Source: Rhynchopus euleeides
Taxonomy: Eukaryota > Euglenozoa > Diplonemea > Diplonemida > Diplonemidae
Length of the DNA: 64,000 bases
Reading direction: 5' to 3'
Assembly: GCA_963210315.1 (NCBI GenBank)
Contig: OY723291.1
Location: 1,550,001 to 1,614,000, forward strand
A program made the translations under genes and the position numbers. The notes under the pieces were generated by a model, which did not search any database, was not told where the DNA came from, and worked only from the letters and a program-made list of their open reading frames with translations. The first letter of the stretch is position 1; every line of letters begins with the position of its first letter. Positions 11,076 to 22,204 of the stretch are shown here, piece after piece.

Positions 11076-11837
11076 ATGGGGTGTCCGACATGGGTGCCGG
11101 GGCTCAACCCACGCAAGCTGTGGCAGGACATCCGCACGCAGCCACTGCTGCTGGTCGGGACGGTCGTCGTCGCATGGCTTCTCGTCTCCCTCCCATTCAT
11201 CTTCCAAGGCCTGGTGCTCTACGCAGAGCTGGACCAGTGGTCTGAGGTGCAGAACTGCACGCTCCTCTCCTCGGTCCACGCTGATGAATGCAGGGACGGC
11301 CCTGGTGCAGGGGGTGTGGGGTATATCTACACGGCACAGCCCGAGCTGTGCGACAGCGAGGTGACCTCCCGTGCCATCTGTGGGATGGAGACGCTCGCCG
11401 GGCGGGACTGGTTTATCAGCGAAGCTGGGCACAGCCCCGGTGTGTCCGTGCCTGACACGGAGGCGATATACGTGCCCTGCCATGTCAGGGGGGAGTGTGC
11501 AGAGTTTGAATTCCCTGCAGTGCACCGGTCCAGGCACCGCGGTGCAGATGTGACGTACTACACTGGCATTGTGCTGATCTCCCCGTTGTGCCTCGTCATG
11601 CTGTCGGTGCTGCCCTTTGCGGTGCTGGGGTGTTTTGTGGCGCAGGACGCTTCCGGGCACGAGAGCTCGGAGAGCGAAGACGTGCCTGCATCGGGCTACA
11701 CACAGAACGACCTTGACAGGGCGAAGTGGCGGAGCACGGCCAGGCACTCTATTCACCTGGCTGCAACGCGGAATCGGTCGGGTACCCGCAAACGAGCTGA
11801 TAGCACTACAGTGAAGATGGCCACAGCCTCGCTGTAG
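11076..11837 (+). CDS. Two-TM membrane protein of unknown family
   Basis: A 253-residue protein. Two strong hydrophobic segments (about residues 23-49 and 164-195) bracket an ectodomain of about 110 residues with several Cys and one likely N-glycosylation site (NCTL). The C-terminal tail is cytosolic-looking, with an acidic Ser/Glu cluster (ESSESEDV) and a basic region (NRSGTRKR). The hairpin topology with a Cys-bearing loop resembles channel beta subunits or other accessory proteins, but no family motif is recognised and no function is assigned. The start is the first ATG after a C-rich leader. Codon use (strong G/C at third positions) matches the neighbouring genes. Confidence 0.7.
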   Translation: MGCPTWVPGLNPRKLWQDIRTQPLLLVGTVVVAWLLVSLPFIFQGLVLYAELDQWSEVQNCTLLSSVHADECRDGPGAGGVGYIYTAQPELCDSEVTSRAICGMETLAGRDWFISEAGHSPGVSVPDTEAIYVPCHVRGECAEFEFPAVHRSRHRGADVTYYTGIVLISPLCLVMLSVLPFAVLGCFVAQDASGHESSESEDVPASGYTQNDLDRAKWRSTARHSIHLAATRNRSGTRKRADSTTVKMATASL

Positions 11838-12471
11838 AAGCATGGAGGTGGAGGGTAGATGGGAGCGAGTGGGGTGGGGGGGGGGGTAGAGAGGGGGGGG
11901 GAGGGTGGGCTGGTGGTTGCGGCATTGGGTTTGGGCGGCCGATCCGGTTTTGTGCGCGGAGTGGTGGAAACACATGTGGGGGGTTTCTGGTTGAGGGGTA
12001 CGCCTGGCTGTCGCAACGCCTGTGTTGGAAGGCACCATTGGGTGGGTGTCGGTTGTACCTAGCCCCAGTTTCTCAGACCCGGCGGTGTGTAGTGCAGTGC
12101 CGATGGCATGCAGAGCAGGTGCGTTGTGCACTGCTGGAACAAGATTCGCAAACCGCGTTTGTGTGAAGTCCGCCCATCCTGCACCCAAGCCACCACCACC
12201 CCCGCCCCCGTTGCTAAGATACATGACTACCACTTCCGACCCCGCCCTCCATTTAGTCTGGATGTGGGTCGCTTGTTCTGTCAGAGGGATGCTAATGCAG
12301 TGTTCGTGTTTCTTGGGGGCGTCCTGGTTGCCCAACCGAGAGTCAAAAACCTGCTAGATCTTTAGAGAGATGGGATCATTGCCCTCCGCGAATCCCCCGC
12401 CTCACTGCCTGCCACACAACCCCCACCTGGCAGGCCTTTTGCTGCACACTACCCTCATCATACACAACACG
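11838..12471. other. Intergenic
   Basis: G-rich at the 5' side, pyrimidine-rich just before the next gene. No coding region supported. Confidence 0.4.
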
Positions 12472-13287
12472 ATGGCGACTGAGTCGACCCCGCTGACGCA
12501 CAAGCGCCTGTCGCGCCGCGCCTCCAGCCGCAGGGGTGAGATCTCGTTCGTCGATGACCACATTGACATGGACGGGTCGTTCAAGGCAGGTGTGTTCGGT
12601 TTCAACGACGGGCTGTGCGCCAACACGTGTCTGATGATCGGGATCGGCTCTGCCAGCGGGATCACCCCGGGTTCGGTGATTGCCGCCGGTCTGGTCGGGC
12701 TGATTGCCGGCGCTGCCAGCATGGGTGCGGGTGAGTGGATCTCGGGCACCCTCGAGAACAGCTACGAGAAGCACGAGATTGAGCGCGAGCGTGACCACCT
12801 GCGCCACTACGAGGAGATCGAGGACCGCAACCTCTCCCGCACGCTGCGTGAGGAGTTCGGGTTCTCCCAGGAGACCATCAACCACGTCTTCAAGGACATG
12901 CAGACCGGCGACGCCGAAAAGGACTTCGACATGAAGCTGCGCCTCAACGTGAAGCTGGAGATGGGCCTGGATGTGGACGGCGAGCGGAGCAACCCGATCA
13001 AGGCCATGACCTTCATGATGGGTGCCTTCTCGCTGGGTGCCATCATCCCCCTCATCCCGTGGCTGCCCTTCTGGTACCCGGGCCCCCTGATGGCGATGTG
13101 GCTCTCTGTTGTGTGTGCCCTGCTGGCGACCCTCATCGTCGGGATGCGCCTTGCACAGGAGACGGGCGAGCCCATCTTCTCCACCGCACTGTGCCAGGTG
13201 TGGGCGGCCGCCATCGCCATCGTGTCTGTGTGGGGTGTGGGCTACGTCTTCCAGCTGCTGACGGGGAACGCCCCGCCTGCCGCGTGA
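12472..13287 (+). CDS. VIT/CCC1-family vacuolar iron transporter, copy 1
   Basis: A 271-residue membrane protein of the VIT1/CCC1 family, which moves Fe2+ (or Mn2+) into vacuoles or acidic compartments in exchange for protons. Visible features: an N-terminal Arg/Ser-rich tail; first TM region with the family FGFNDGLCANTCLM pattern carrying the conserved Asp; second TM ending in GAGEWISG; then the cytosolic metal-binding domain (about residues 95-175) rich in Glu, His and Met; and three C-terminal TMs including IPLIPWLPFWY. The length suits the family. Copy 2 lies 574 bp downstream with about 99% identity confined to the coding region. Differences from copy 2 that change the protein: Arg for His in ERERDH, Ala for Thr in GDAEKD, and Cys for Arg in ALCQVW. 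Confidence 0.93.
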   Translation: MATESTPLTHKRLSRRASSRRGEISFVDDHIDMDGSFKAGVFGFNDGLCANTCLMIGIGSASGITPGSVIAAGLVGLIAGAASMGAGEWISGTLENSYEKHEIERERDHLRHYEEIEDRNLSRTLREEFGFSQETINHVFKDMQTGDAEKDFDMKLRLNVKLEMGLDVDGERSNPIKAMTFMMGAFSLGAIIPLIPWLPFWYPGPLMAMWLSVVCALLATLIVGMRLAQETGEPIFSTALCQVWAAAIAIVSVWGVGYVFQLLTGNAPPAA

Positions 13288-13861
13288 TGTTTGAGTGACT
13301 TCTGCTGCTATATTGCAGCCGTGTGATTGTGTGTGTGTTCCGCAATGAATGGAGCAGGAATAGAGTGCAACGAGTTCACACCCCTGAGGCGTCCAAAAGG
13401 CTGTCAAGCCGCATCTATGCGACGAGGGGGTACGGGGCACTCTAGGTAACGTCAAATATCGAGAACTCCAGGACTGTGCGTTGTTCCTCCAGACTGTATC
13501 GCCCCCCCAGCCCCCATCCACATCGCCTTTTGAGTGCCAGGCTGGCAGGGCCGCTGCCCTGCCTCTTTTCTCTGTCGGTGGGCTGCCCATGGCATTTCCA
13601 GGGCTTCAGTAGTTTTTTCACAGCACTCAACACGAGCTGCCACTTGGGGTGGCATCGCAAGTAAAACCCGATTCGAAAACTGACATGCTTCTGGCAGTTC
13701 AACCCAACAGAGACTGGAAGTTCTGAAAACCATGGGGGGGCATATTGACCCCACGCTCGACTCGCCCTGGGATAATGCCGTGGCCGGATCCCCAGCAAGG
13801 CCACTGAACCCACACCTCCATTGCACAACAGATATCTTGTCACCCCACACTACACAACACG
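13288..13861. other. Spacer between the two iron-transporter genes
   Basis: Unrelated to the flank of copy 2 except for the last roughly 13 bases before the ATG (ACACAACACG). No coding region supported. Confidence 0.5.
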
Positions 13862-14677
13862 ATGGCGACTGAGTCGACCCCGCTGACGCACAAGCGCCTG
13901 TCGCGCCGCGCCTCCAGCCGCAGGGGTGAGATCTCGTTCGTCGATGACCACATTGACATGGACGGGTCGTTCAAGGCAGGTGTGTTCGGGTTCAACGACG
14001 GGCTGTGCGCCAACACGTGTCTGATGATCGGGATCGGCTCTGCCAGCGGGATCACCCCGGGTTCGGTGATTGCCGCCGGTCTGGTCGGGCTGATTGCCGG
14101 CGCTGCCAGCATGGGTGCGGGTGAGTGGATCTCGGGCACCCTCGAGAACAGCTACGAGAAGCACGAGATTGAGCGCGAGCATGACCACCTGCGCCACTAC
14201 GAGGAGATCGAGGACCGCAACCTCTCCCGCACGCTGCGTGAGGAGTTCGGGTTCTCCCAGGAGACCATCAACCACGTCTTCAAGGACATGCAGACCGGCG
14301 ACACCGAAAAGGACTTCGACATGAAGCTGCGCCTCAACGTGAAGCTGGAGATGGGCCTGGATGTGGACGGCGAGCGGAGCAACCCGATCAAGGCCATGAC
14401 CTTCATGATGGGCGCCTTCTCGCTGGGTGCCATCATCCCCCTCATCCCGTGGCTGCCCTTCTGGTACCCGGGCCCCCTGATGGCGATGTGGCTCTCTGTT
14501 GTGTGCGCCCTGCTGGCGACCCTCATCGTCGGGATGCGCCTCGCACAGGAGACGGGCGAGCCCATCTTCTCCACCGCACTGCGCCAGGTGTGGGCGGCCG
14601 CCATCGCCATCGTGTCTGTGTGGGGTGTGGGCTACGTCTTCCAGCTGCTGACGGGGAACGCCCCGCCTGCCGCATGA
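13862..14677 (+). CDS. VIT/CCC1-family vacuolar iron transporter, copy 2
   Basis: 271 residues, same start context (ACACAACACGATGGCG) and length as copy 1. By eye about eight bases differ over 816, three of them changing residues (His, Thr and Arg in place of Arg, Ala and Cys). It is intact, with the same conserved Asp, GEWISG and acidic/His-rich cytosolic domain, so both copies should be functional transporters. Identity stops sharply at the stop codon: TGATGTTTG in copy 1 against TGATGACAC here. Regulation may differ because the flanks differ. Confidence 0.93.
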   Translation: MATESTPLTHKRLSRRASSRRGEISFVDDHIDMDGSFKAGVFGFNDGLCANTCLMIGIGSASGITPGSVIAAGLVGLIAGAASMGAGEWISGTLENSYEKHEIEREHDHLRHYEEIEDRNLSRTLREEFGFSQETINHVFKDMQTGDTEKDFDMKLRLNVKLEMGLDVDGERSNPIKAMTFMMGAFSLGAIIPLIPWLPFWYPGPLMAMWLSVVCALLATLIVGMRLAQETGEPIFSTALRQVWAAAIAIVSVWGVGYVFQLLTGNAPPAA

Positions 14678-16303
14678 TGACACAGCCTTGCGCGAGCCGC
14701 AGCCCCCCCCCCCCACCCCCACCCTTCCATGACAAAGTTCGCATGAAGTGTGCCAAGCCACTCCAACTCCAGGATTCCTTTATCATTCCGAGTATTCACC
14801 GACCCCCGCCTCCCATTCCCCTTTCCTACATGACTCATTGTTTTGTACGAGTCCGCCCGCACAGAAACCCACGGCCCCCACTTTTGAAGCACGTTGGCGA
14901 AACTGCATTTCCTTCCTGCTCGCGACAAGTGGTTCCTGGTGGAGGTGAGGCACATGGCCATCTCGGCGCGAATGTATTCCCCCGCGGGGATCTCCGTTAA
15001 CAGCAAACGCCGCAGCCATACGGCTCGGCGCACTGCGCAAGAGGGGGTCTCTGTGTATGAATACATCCGTGCCGTCGGATGGCAGCTGTGCTCAAAGGCA
15101 ATGGGGAGGGTATTAACGCCCTTTGATTGTGGGGGTCTTCGCTGGTCGACAAACTTCGACAAACTTCGTCAGTTTTCAGCCAATTCAACAGGAAATGCAC
15201 CAAAATGCACTGACGATCACCCCGTAGCGAAGACCCCCTGTGGTGAGGCGTAGGGTGCTGTGTTGACCACAAGAAGGGGCTCCTGTCATTATCGAGAAGA
15301 TATCGGGTGGCAGCGCTTTGTGTGGGCAACAACGGCGTCCCCCCCCTCAACAAGGGCTCCGCGGGGCATAATGGTTGCTTTTTTTTGCTGCGGGTTGCTT
15401 TTGTTTTTACGCACGCGACTTTCGCGCGGAAAGTGTCATTCAGCTCTGCCAAACGTGATCTACACACCACCCCCTTCATCAGGCAAGTGGGTTTGTAAGT
15501 GTGTGTGGAGGCGTCAACGCATCAAACGAAGTATCAAGTAGTAGAGGAAGATCGGCAGAGTTGAAGTGACACTTTTGCTCTTTTTGGCGCACAAAAAATG
15601 AAACAGCAGCCCCATCTTTTGTTCGAAGCTTCTCCAAACCGCCATAGTATTTATTGCAACTGAGCTCATTCTCTGCGTCGCCCACTTGTCCCCCTGCCCC
15701 CTGCCCCCTTTTTTTTGGAGAAGGTGCCCGGTGCGCCTTTCTCCACCTCTGCAACGAGATTCCGCGTGTGATGAAGGATTCGGTCGTTGACCTTCTGTGT
15801 GACCCTAGTGTTGACACTTTGCAACAAAAATAATCAACGGTCTTCTTTTGGCAGAGTGCCGTTCCCCGTTCCGTTGTGCCTTCCGGATGAGGTGTGGAGG
15901 TGTAGGTGGGAACCTAGGGAAAAGCGTGGTCGTGTGCGGGGCAGCGATCTTTCCACCCAACAACGCTGCCAATCCTGCACTCAGCAGGTGCCTCTCCCCC
16001 CGCCCGTCCACACCCCAGCCCGTGGTGTGGGGGTGGACGGCGGGGCATGGGGGCGGCTTGTGTTTGTCCCCACCCCCACTCATGGCCACCTTTGCCACTT
16101 GCCACATCCCTAGCTGCAATGCAATGTGTGTTGTGCGTAGGACTGCCTTCGGTTGAGGGTGCCCGAGTGGAGGCAGCCCGCGGCTGTTGACTTCACTCGG
16201 TGGTCAAGAGAATTAGGAACGATCGATTTTCGCCCTCGCTCTCTGCCGCTGACAAGAATACATCACGGCGAAGCCAAGCGCACGGTAATATCGCCTGCAT
16301 CTT
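14678..16303. other. Intergenic, containing one 108-bp MITE
   Basis: Apart from the MITE at 15131-15238 no gene is supported. Open frames here are short, overlap on both strands and lack motifs. Confidence 0.4.
15131..15238 (-). mobile_element. 108-bp MITE, GGGGGTCTTCGCT ends, TGT duplication
   Basis: Inverted termini GGGGGTCTTCGCT / AGCGAAGACCCCC, flanked by TGT on both sides (15128-15130, 15239-15241). It is the inverted orientation of the copies at 43028 and 47352 and nearly identical to them. The 3-bp duplication and G-rich TIR suggest a PIF/Harbinger-like family (inference). Confidence 0.9.
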
Positions 16304-16588
16304 TCAAGAAGAAAATACATCGTCCGTCCGAACAGCAACGTGATTTGTTCGACATCCACGGCTGATCCACCCCCCCACCCCACCCCAAGGCATTTGCCCT
16401 CTGATGCAATCCATGTCCCGCTTGATCTTCTTCAGGTGCCTCTTCATCGTCTTGCGATACCTCTTTGCGCGGATCTCCCCCAGCTTCCAGAGTAGGCCCC
16501 AGGGACGGTGGAGTACTGTCGAGACTGCAGCCGGCGCGATACTCTCGCACACATTATCCAAGGCCTCCTTGGCTTCTTCGAGGACTTC
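16304..16588 (-). CDS. Possible minus-strand exon or gene fragment, unknown
   Basis: Reading on the minus strand from a possible GGCAG acceptor (at 16589-16593) gives a frame open for about 95 residues. It starts with a helix-like stretch (EVLEEAKEALDNVCESIAP) followed by a very basic segment (KRYRKTMKRHLKKIKRD). Codons are G/C-ending as in the host genes. There is no upstream exon, no family match, and it would be the only host gene on this strand. It may be a relic. Confidence 0.3.
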   Translation of the reverse strand, partial: EVLEEAKEALDNVCESIAPAAVSTVLHRPWGLLWKLGEIRAKRYRKTMKRHLKKIKRDMDCIRGQMPWGGVGGWISRGCRTNHVAVRTDDVFSS

Positions 16589-16987
16589 CTGCCTCCGTGA
16601 TCACCACCCCCACTGGTCTGCACGCTACCACCCCCCGCCCCCCCATTGTGCATTGATCTGCCTTGTACAACATATCTAGTGTAGTGACTACGAAAAAGGA
16701 CTAACACTGCAGGAAGGTGCTGGGTGATTTACTTTTGCATTCACTCTCGACGATCAAACCCCCGCCCTCCTACCTCCACCACCTACACCACCACCACCAG
16801 GTCAGGCCGACACACCCAGGTGTGAGTGCAAGCTCTCTGTTCTTGGCACTGCCCTGACTGCCCCTGTGTCCTGCCTGCCGGCAGTGGGACTTTTTTTGTT
16901 GGGTTGTAAAGCGTTGTCTCGAGAGGCGGGCAGTGGTGTGGCGTCTGTGCGTGCTTTGTCGTAAACACGCGTGCCCTTCTGCTGCCA
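16589..16987. other. Intergenic upstream of the small secreted-protein gene
   Basis: Pyrimidine- and CCACCA-rich (16765-16800). It includes the CTCTCGACGATCAAAC stretch shared with 10939-10954. No gene seen. Confidence 0.35.
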
Positions 16988-17287
16988 ATGAAGCTCACCT
17001 CGGTCGCGCTCATCGTGGCGGCGGTGCTGCTCGCTGCGCTGCCCGCAGATGCTGTGGAGATGCCGGAACCGACTGTGACAAAGCGCTTCACCAGCACACG
17101 CCCTGTCAAGCGGAACCGCAAACCGCAGTACGACGTCAACTTGTTCTACAACTGCACCAAGAACGGTCGGGGCGGAGCCTCTGACGCGCCCCACACGCCG
17201 GATAGCGATGCCAGCGCCTGGAAGTCCAGCGCACTGGCATGGGTTTCATCCTTCTTCCCGGCCATCGCTTCGCAGGACACGCGATGA
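16988..17287 (+). CDS. Small secreted or endomembrane protein, unknown
   Basis: A 99-residue protein. Residues 1-22 form a textbook signal peptide (Lys near the N-terminus, a Val/Ala/Leu core, then an ALPADA cleavage-like site). The mature part is about 77 residues, basic (STRPVKRNRKP), with one possible N-glycosylation site (NCTK) and a hydrophobic C-terminal stretch (ALAWVSSFFPAIA). No family is recognised. It could be a secreted peptide or a small membrane-anchored protein. A single exon is assumed; a further 3' exon cannot be excluded but a TGA closes the frame. Confidence 0.55.
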   Translation: MKLTSVALIVAAVLLAALPADAVEMPEPTVTKRFTSTRPVKRNRKPQYDVNLFYNCTKNGRGGASDAPHTPDSDASAWKSSALAWVSSFFPAIASQDTR

Positions 17288-19545
17288 ACGACATGCAGGG
17301 ATCGGGTGTCTGTGTGGTGGTTGAAAAGGAGAGAGAGGGAGGGGGGGAGAGAGACGCGTAAGGAGAGGCCATTCCCAGCTGTGCTGCCAAGCTGAAAAGT
17401 TGGCCCACTGGGAGGGGGGGGGGGGGGGGCGGGTTTTGACCCGACACCACCCTGCCTCCTCCCCCATGCCGTATTGCACCGCGGGTGCCTGCGACACAGC
17501 GGATGACGCGAGAGTACCTCTTGTGGCGGTTTGTTTACAGGGAAGGGGGGCGTGTGTCTGTGAGGCGTGCTGATCGATAAAACGAATCTAACATAATTGG
17601 GGGCGGGGGGCGGGAAGGTGTGCGTCAGTGCAGCTGTTGTACACAAGCCTTTATGAGGGCTGTGTGCTGCTGGCGCACCGGAGGGTGGGGTGTGTGTGTG
17701 TGTGTCTGTTGAAACCAGTGGGTTCGCTCGGAGTCACTACCCACTCAACAAAAAAGCGTAACAGTGTGTATGTATCTGGTGTTCAGTTTAAAAGCGTTGT
17801 TCGGCCTGAACTGGCCCCCCCACACCCCCACCCAGTGACGTATGAGTGCCACATGAAGGGAGGGGGCGCCTGGGTGGGGTGTCCTCGCGCTCGACGAATG
17901 CACACTCTTCTCTCTTTCTGGTTTGCGGGGGGGGGGGGGTTATTTGATGATCACCCGGGCACATATATTACAGCACACCCCAGCTGTGCTATTGCACTCG
18001 GGGTGGCTCTCGTAGCAGGACGCCGGCTGGGGTTGGTTGATTTTCCGGCAAACCGTTGTGGTTGGGTGATCTTCGCGAGCCATTCTCGCAGTCTTGCTTG
18101 TGCCGATATTGGGAAAGCCCAGCCCAAGCATGTTTCACACGGGGGGTAGTTGTGCGAAAAAGCCGCCCAAAACAAAGCAATCATTATCTGCCCGGAACGG
18201 ATCCCGCCAGACAGTCATGTTTACACGTCAGCCTTCGGTGGTCAAGACAAGAAATCATCTCTGCCTGTTGTGCGATGGTACGGAGGGTGCGGGTCAGAAG
18301 AAGGGGGCTCTGAGAAGAAACAGCAGGAGCCTGCGGCCCCGCAGCGTGGGTGTTTATGCGCCGCAAAATACAACATGGCAGGTTGTGATGGCAGTGTCTG
18401 AGTTTGGTCCGGTGCATGCCCTGATCAGTGGCTCGGAGGGGCGGTTGTTGCGTCAATCAGTTTGGTGGCAAGAACAGCCCGCATTTCGCGAAAAAGGAAT
18501 CGTGGACACCCTGTGCACATTCACGAACAGGCACCGTTCCACAAAGAATGCGACTCCAAGTATTTTTTTTTCTCCCAGCCACATTCAGTCGGCGCAGCAC
18601 ACTGGTGACACATGCAAGATCAATCGCGTGGCGTGGTTGTGTGAACCGCTTGGCTGTGCTGCAGCACAGATTGCCAACCAGAAAACAACGGACTCATGTC
18701 ACCGGCACAACACAACCAGTGCTCGCAGCAAGGAAAAAACCGGAAGATTTCCTCAAAAAAAAACCAAGGTCCTGGGTAAGACGTTAAACTGCCTGGGGGG
18801 GCCGTCCCCGGACCATGACGGGTGCCTGCACCAGGAGTCTAGCACGGCCGTGGTCCAGGGCATGACCGAAAACTGCTTGGGTACCGAGGCTCCCCAGACC
18901 AGGAAGGGTGGAGACACCTGGAGTCTAAATAGTCACACCACGTCAGGCCAGACCTTCGCATTGCACTCCGCGAAGACTGCCACACAGCCGCGGGGCAGGT
19001 GTGCAGCCTGTGGAAAACCTCGTACAGAAAAGGGTCGGCGACCGCCCGCCCCCAGTCTGAGAGGCATCAGCCGAATCTCGGTGGAGGCGGGCACAAAACA
19101 AAAGGGAGAGTCGTCACTGTGCATATCAGCACGGTCCCGCCCTCTGTGCCAGACCAACACACCACCAAAGGAAAAGAGGAAGAGGCGACGTAAGGCAATG
19201 CCTCCGTGCGGCCAGGAGAACACGAAATAGCGACCCCCTCAACGGGGAATGCTACGAGCACGGCCAAAAATCGTTCAAATCGTTCAAAAAAAGATCCTGA
19301 AAAATGGGGGTTGAGGATTTCCTCCGGAGGAAAAGGGGGTTTTCCTCCAGGCTGCAGTTCACAGCCCTGAGCCTGGAGGGATGGAGGGGGGGTAGTGAAA
19401 TCGAATTTGAAGGGAGCACAAGAATGATCACCCTTCACTCGCTATGCAGGTCGTGTCTGAAATCCAGTGTTTTTTCCGGCCTGTGTGGGGGATGAGCATA
19501 TGTCCTCCTGACACCCATCCTTTTCCCGTTTTTTTGCAGCCAACA
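17288..19545. other. Intergenic
   Basis: Poly-G tracts (17416-17430, 17927-17939) and long but motif-free open frames (for example 18094-19230). The stretch near 18775-18790 (GGGTAAGACGTTAAACTGCC) resembles the tail of a non-LTR element but nothing else supports that. Confidence 0.35.
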
Positions 19546-19813
19546 GCCAGACGTTCACTACCGTGGCCTCCGGCGGCTGGGGGGCTCCGCCCCCCAGACC
19601 CCCCTGTGGCATGTGCCTGGTCTTAGAGCACGGTCTGTGGAGTATGTCTCGTACTCAAGTCCTTCGAATCCCATCAGGTCGGGGGATCCAACCACTCCAG
19701 TCGCCTCAGGGAGAGGATGCAGGCAACTCACACAGAATCTGTACGCCCACACGAACAGATGTTCGCTACCGTGGCCTCCGGCGGCTGGGGGGCTCACGCC
19801 CCCCAGACCCCCG
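19546..19813. repeat. Composite repeat: two hairpin-repeat copies plus about 145-bp linker
   Basis: Copies at 19546-19610 and 19756-19813 of a roughly 60-bp module, CAGA(C/T)GTTC(A/G)CTACCGTGG then CCTCCGGCGGCTGGGGGGC then TCCGCCCCCCAGACCCCC, which forms a GC hairpin. The linker (TCTCGTACTCAAGTC...CACAGAATCTGTACGCCCAC) is shared with 50790-50895, so the doublet moves or duplicates as a unit. Confidence 0.85.
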
Positions 19814-20704
19814 ATGTAGCGTGTGCCCGTCTGTCCATCTCCCCCGGATACAGTGCAGCGTAGGAGGTCAGCACCACATCCATGAAGCGCTTCTTCGAAG
19901 CCTGGCTGACATCGGACAGGAGGTCGGACTTCCCCACCTGGGAGGTACACACGCCGCGTTGGCGACATGCGTGACACGCGACACGATACCTGAAACGTGA
20001 GTGTGCCTTGCTAACACGGGCATTTCAACGGTCTGCCGGCGACCGTCCCCCAAACCAGTAAACCAGCAGTTTTGGAAAATCGGAGAGGTCACCCTACTAC
20101 CCTGCACGTGGGCCCTTTGAGGGGGAAAAAAACGGCCCTAAATCTGGATTCTGGTTTTCCTCCGGCACCCGGAGGATCCTGCGAGCACTGAACACAACAA
20201 CAAAAAAAAGCAAAATCGACGAGGTCGCAGCGTCAGGGCGTTCTGGGCTGGCTGGTGGTGGTTGGGACAAGACCGACGAGACTAGAAGCGGCACTGGTAG
20301 AAGGGTTTTGAGGCCCCCCGCCCCCAGGTTCCCCCTGCCCACCTGGACGGACCCAAGTGCCTCACACCGGATCTCTCCCCACCCGGTGGTCCACCTGACG
20401 GATACGCGCAAAAAAAAAAAAAAAAAAAAAGCAAGCAAACCACAGGCGTGTATCTATTTCACGGAATGAAAATAGGAATTTGGGGGAAAAATATTTTTTT
20501 GCACTATTTTTTTGCACTTTTTTCCTTTGGATTTTATAGTGACCCTACTTGGTATTGGCCGAAAATTTTTATGTTCCCGGTCTTGGATGTGCTCAAACAG
20601 TCAAAAGAACACATTTTCCGGATGCAAAAAAAATTTGCACCTGGGGGTGGAGAGGGGGGTCGGAGGGCGGTGGTGTGAGAGGCTTGCTCTCGAGCTCAAA
20701 TCAA

Positions 20705-20890
20705 CAGATGTTCACTACCGTGGCCTCCGGCGGCTGGGGGGCGGAACCCCCCAGACCCCCCCATGCGACATGTGCTATCTGTCAGTTGTGTTGTACTTGA
20801 GCGTATGCGACTATGGAGCCAGGCCAACAGACGTTCGCTACCGTGGCCTCCGGCGGCTGGGGGGCTCCGCCCCCCAGACCCCCCTGTGGC
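20705..20890. repeat. Two further copies of the hairpin repeat
   Basis: Copies at 20705-20762 (hairpin altered to GGGGCGGAACCCCCC, so pairing is weaker) and 20827-20890. The intervening 64 bp differ from the linker of the other doublets. Confidence 0.85.
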
Positions 20891-21911
20891 TTGTGCCTGG
20901 TCTTGGAGCCAAGCTTGCGCGTACGGGGCTGGGCCGAGCCTAATCTCTCAGAGACGAACACCTTGCGAATGCGATCGGGTTTGCGGGCTTGCGGCTATGA
21001 CATCTCGAAAGGGTCGTCGGGGCCCGTGATATGTTTCGGGTTCACTTGGTGGGCATCCGTGGCGAGGAACCACGTGTATGTGTGCGAGGAAGCAAGGAGA
21101 TACCACACCGGAGCCACACAGCACCAGGTCGACCTGGATCTGGTCGAGCTCAGGGGGAAGGAAGCACAGTCACCAAAGTGAGTCACCACCGCCGGCCTCA
21201 ACCACCAAACTGCAACGCAGAGGTTCCGCTATTCTCACAAGGAAGGCGCCCTGGGATGTACAGTGATTTGTGTGCAGCATCAAGAGGCACTGACCGCCTT
21301 GAACAGAGAGGTAGTGTACAGGTGGCGAGCAGTGGGAGGGCGTGCTGTGTCCTTCCACTTCCCCATCTACCTCCATTCGTTCACCGTTGTTGATAGCGAT
21401 TTTTTCGCCATTTTTTCGAATCGTATGCATCGGTGAGGCCGAGTGAATCAAAATAGCGCAAAACTCACACCAAAATCTGTGTCTGAGGCACAGAAATCGT
21501 GCAAAAAAGCACCCAAAAAAAAGTGCAAAAAAACCAAAATAGGATTTCGAAAATCGGCCAAAATACCCCCAAAATAGAGCCACACCTGGCAAACCATTAT
21601 GAACAAAACATCTTTCTGGGAACACTGCGGGGCACCTGTGCTGTATGCCCCACCCACCCCGTTTTTGCCTCCCGGGCTGCCTCGGGCAACAGCACAACCC
21701 CTCCCTCGAGTGCATCCTGTGTTCTCTCCCTCCACCCGAACAACTCATATAGACCGACCCACACTCCCCGGAGGGCCTGTCGCAGTGGGGATCCTCCGCC
21801 CGTCAGGGGTACCTGGAGGGGCGGGCCTTACGCCGGCTGTCGCCCACGCCCCCAACGTGCATTTGTCTGTTCCTTTTTGGGTGTGTCCGATCCTTGCAAA
21901 GTGTTTACTTA
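20891..21911. other. Intergenic repeat-rich sequence
   Basis: No gene supported. Together with 20140-20400 it shares pieces with 51020-51135 (TTTTCCTCCGGCACCC, GCCTCACACCG, GTGGTCCACC), again suggesting a larger decayed repeat. Confidence 0.35.
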
Positions 21912-22204
21912 CACGGTGGACTCCAGCGGCCCTAGCGGGAGTCTGGGAGCGGGAGTCTGAGCGGGTGTCAAAGACTCCCGCTAGCGGGAGTCTGACTCCC
22001 CCTAGCGGGAGTCTTTTCACCTATTTTCATCCATTTTTCCCATGATATAGTTACAGTCTACTGGCGTGGGGGGTAAAATCATGGTGGAAGAGGGATGGGG
22101 AGGGGCTTGTTTTGCTTCTGTCAGTTTCCCCGGACTCTGGACTACCTACCTATCCTCCTGGTAGCGGCTGCACCTGCGGAGGTGAGCGGTTAGAATTTGA
22201 GGTG

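Noticed and set aside
18094..19230. 378-codon plus-strand frame
   Set aside because: No domain, no coding-type codon bias, rich in Ser/Thr/Lys typical of chance frames; part resembles repeat tail sequence.
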